64,000 nucleotides of DNA from Sediminibacillus albus (lineage in GTDB: Bacteria; Bacillota; Bacilli; Bacillales; Amphibacillaceae), in NCBI RefSeq assembly GCF_900101125.1, contig NZ_FNFL01000002.1:124001-188000 (forward strand), in the 5' to 3' direction. The notes below the pieces were generated by a model that worked only from the letters and a program-made list of their open reading frames with translations, was not told the DNA's origin and searched no databases. Each line of letters opens with the position of its first letter. Position 1 is the first letter of the stretch. A program made the position numbers and the translations under genes. Positions 62,649-64,000 of this stretch are shown one piece after another.

Positions 62649-64000
62649 ATGGCGAACTTACAAACAGAATATCCCAGACCTCAATTTCAAAGAGATAAAT
62701 GGTTAAATTTAAACGGAGAATGGAACTTTTCTTTCGATGATGAACAAGCAGGACTAAAGGAAAAGTGGTACCAATCTTTTCCGAAGGCTAAAACAATTAA
62801 TGTACCGTTTGCTTATCAAGCATCGAACAGCGGCATCGGAGATCCTTCTTTTCATGATGTTGTCTGGTACCACAGGACTTTTTCCATTCCTGAGGAGTGG
62901 AAAGGACAGCAAATTATTCTTCATTTCGGAGCGGTTGATTACCAGGCATGGGTTTATGTGAATGGAGAGCAGGCAGCTTTTCATCAAGGTGGCAATGTGC
63001 CGTTCTCCATGAATATTACCCACCTGCTTTCTGAGGGTGACAATCAGCTGACCGTCAGGGTGGTTGATCCTTCTGAAGATGTCACCATCCCCCGCGGGAA
63101 ACAGTATTGGCATGAACAGTCCGCTTCTATTTTTTACACGAGAACAACCGGAATCTGGCAGACCGTATGGTTGGAGCCAGTAGCTGCTACCTCGATCGAC
63201 CGATTGCGTTGGACGCCGGATATTGACCAGGGAAACATAAAGCTGGAGGCTGAATTTACTGGAGAGCTTATCAACACGGAGCTTTTAGTAAATGTTTTCT
63301 TCCAAGGCAGGAAGATTATTTCAGAGCAGATTGGACTTTATCAATATTACTTGAAGCGCAGCTTTGATATACGCGGGCGTTTCACAGACCGGAGCAATAT
63401 TCATGGCCCTGGCTGGTATTGGACGCCGGAACACCCCAATTTATTTGACGTAGAATTACAATTGGTAAGCGACGGAGAAGTCGTTGACAAGGTTTCCAGT
63501 TATTTTGGCATGCGGAAGGTGTCGGTGGAAGATGGCAAATTCATGCTGAACAACAAGCCGTATTTTCAAAAATTAGTGCTTGACCAAGGATACTTTCCGG
63601 GAGGACTGTTAACTGCTGAATCGGATGATTCCTTAAAGCAGGACATTGTACTCGCAAAAGAAATGGGGTTTAACGGTGCCAGGAAACACCAAAAGGTGGA
63701 AGACCCCCGTTATCTATACTGGGCCGACCGGTTAGGATTTCTTGTTTGGGGCGAAATGGCCAATTGCTCAGAATACAGTGAAGATGCAGTAGAACGGATT
63801 TCTGCAGAGTGGGCGCAGGCAGTCAAGCGTGATTACAGCCATCCGAGCCTGGTGGTGTGGGTGCCGCTTAATGAGAGCTGGGGCATTTCCAGGGTAGCCA
63901 GAGAAAAACAGCAGCAGAACCATTCCTTGGCTATGTACTATTTAACGAAATCATTAGATACAACCCGACCGGTTTTATCAAACGAGGGCTGGGAGCATAC
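62649..64000 (+). CDS. GH2-family glycosidase, 3' end outside window
   Basis: The gene starts at an ATG with TCGGAGG upstream, and 450 codons are visible with no stop. An N-terminal sugar-binding domain (WYHRTFSIPEEWKGQQIILHFG, YVNGEQAAFHQGGNVPFS), an Ig-like domain and a TIM barrel are seen. The acid/base Glu409 lies in VWVPLNESWGIS, and a conserved RKHQK and WGEMANC precede it. No signal peptide is present, so it acts inside the cell on imported oligosaccharides. The nucleophile lies beyond the window. The closest groups are beta-galactosidase/beta-glucuronidase-like GH2 enzymes; the exact sugar is open. Confidence 0.9.
   Translation, partial: MANLQTEYPRPQFQRDKWLNLNGEWNFSFDDEQAGLKEKWYQSFPKAKTINVPFAYQASNSGIGDPSFHDVVWYHRTFSIPEEWKGQQIILHFGAVDYQAWVYVNGEQAAFHQGGNVPFSMNITHLLSEGDNQLTVRVVDPSEDVTIPRGKQYWHEQSASIFYTRTTGIWQTVWLEPVAATSIDRLRWTPDIDQGNIKLEAEFTGELINTELLVNVFFQGRKIISEQIGLYQYYLKRSFDIRGRFTDRSNIHGPGWYWTPEHPNLFDVELQLVSDGEVVDKVSSYFGMRKVSVEDGKFMLNNKPYFQKLVLDQGYFPGGLLTAESDDSLKQDIVLAKEMGFNGARKHQKVEDPRYLYWADRLGFLVWGEMANCSEYSEDAVERISAEWAQAVKRDYSHPSLVVWVPLNESWGISRVAREKQQQNHSLAMYYLTKSLDTTRPVLSNEGWEH

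Overview
The window looks like a chromosomal segment of a low-to-moderate G+C, Gram-positive, endospore-former-type bacterium of the family Bacillaceae. The Oceanobacillus/Virgibacillus/Lentibacillus neighbourhood is likely, but the exact genus cannot be fixed from sequence alone. Supporting signs are strong AGGAGG-type ribosome binding sites, frequent TTG/GTG starts, Bacillus-style riboswitches (guanine, SAM-I, c-di-GMP-I), a Bacillus-type octanoyltransferase LipM, a class D sortase, a glcD/glcF/CdaR set like ysfB-ysfC-ysfD, and a CcpA-type cre site. Most genes are ordinary metabolism, transport and surface functions. No phage, complete insertion sequence, CRISPR array or rRNA gene was seen.

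Layout. 1-3.8 kb: end of a DUF4256 gene, a DUF6366-like small protein, the lipM-lipA operon, then a decayed, repeat-bearing intergenic stretch and a small membrane protein. 3.8-5.7 kb: an ABC permease/GntR/ATPase operon of the YhcE-YhcF-YhcG type. 5.9-11.9 kb: a 1996-residue wall-anchored protein with lamin-tail domains and a metallophosphoesterase. 12-14.2 kb: guanine riboswitch, xpt, pbuX. 14.3-18.5 kb: a 1395-residue secreted GH2 beta-galactosidase. 18.7-20.8 kb: DJ-1/PfpI protein, short-chain dehydrogenase, small membrane protein. 20.8-24.2 kb: a SAM-I-riboswitch operon with a 32-residue membrane peptide, a sodium:solute symporter and an LLM flavin monooxygenase. 24.3-31.1 kb: AbgT-family transporter, small protein, adenosine deaminase, nitroreductase, polar amino acid ABC transporter. 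31.4-35 kb: tRNA-Ser(CGA), a phosphofructokinase-like protein lacking the catalytic motif, an acyltransferase, CheW and CheY. 35-38.6 kb: small proteins and repeats around a prs gene, then a metallophosphoesterase. 38.7-43.2 kb: glycolate-oxidase-type glcF/glcD, a CdaR regulator, and a paralogue of the small protein at 26.2 kb. 43.3-46.7 kb: membrane proteins, a TetR regulator, an Eis-like acetyltransferase. 46.8-49.7 kb: c-di-GMP riboswitch, LuxR-type regulator, chemoreceptor. 49.8-52.1 kb: alkaline phosphatase plus class D sortase. 52.3-56 kb: gnd and zwf facing each other. 56.5-64 kb: a PH-like protein, then an arabinan/galactoside utilisation cluster (ArsR-like regulator, GH43, sugar ABC transporter, GH2) that runs off the window end.

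How the parts connect. The giant surface protein and the alkaline phosphatase end in almost identical, unusual sorting signals (LADTATN and LAETATN, Ala where Pro is normal), and a class D sortase gene sits directly behind the phosphatase. The three form a plausible wall-anchoring set for phosphoesterases. The SAM-I riboswitch ties the symporter and flavin monooxygenase to sulfur limitation, so this operon may import and cleave an organosulfur compound. It is the best candidate here for an undescribed pathway. A c-di-GMP riboswitch lies ahead of a DegU-like regulator and a chemoreceptor, linking second-messenger level to motility or taxis. Interspersed repeats, including palindromes that act as bidirectional terminators between convergent genes, occur at 2.7-3.1, 27.7-27.9, 35.9-36.2, 37.6-37.9, 54.0-54.4 and 56.2-56.5 kb.
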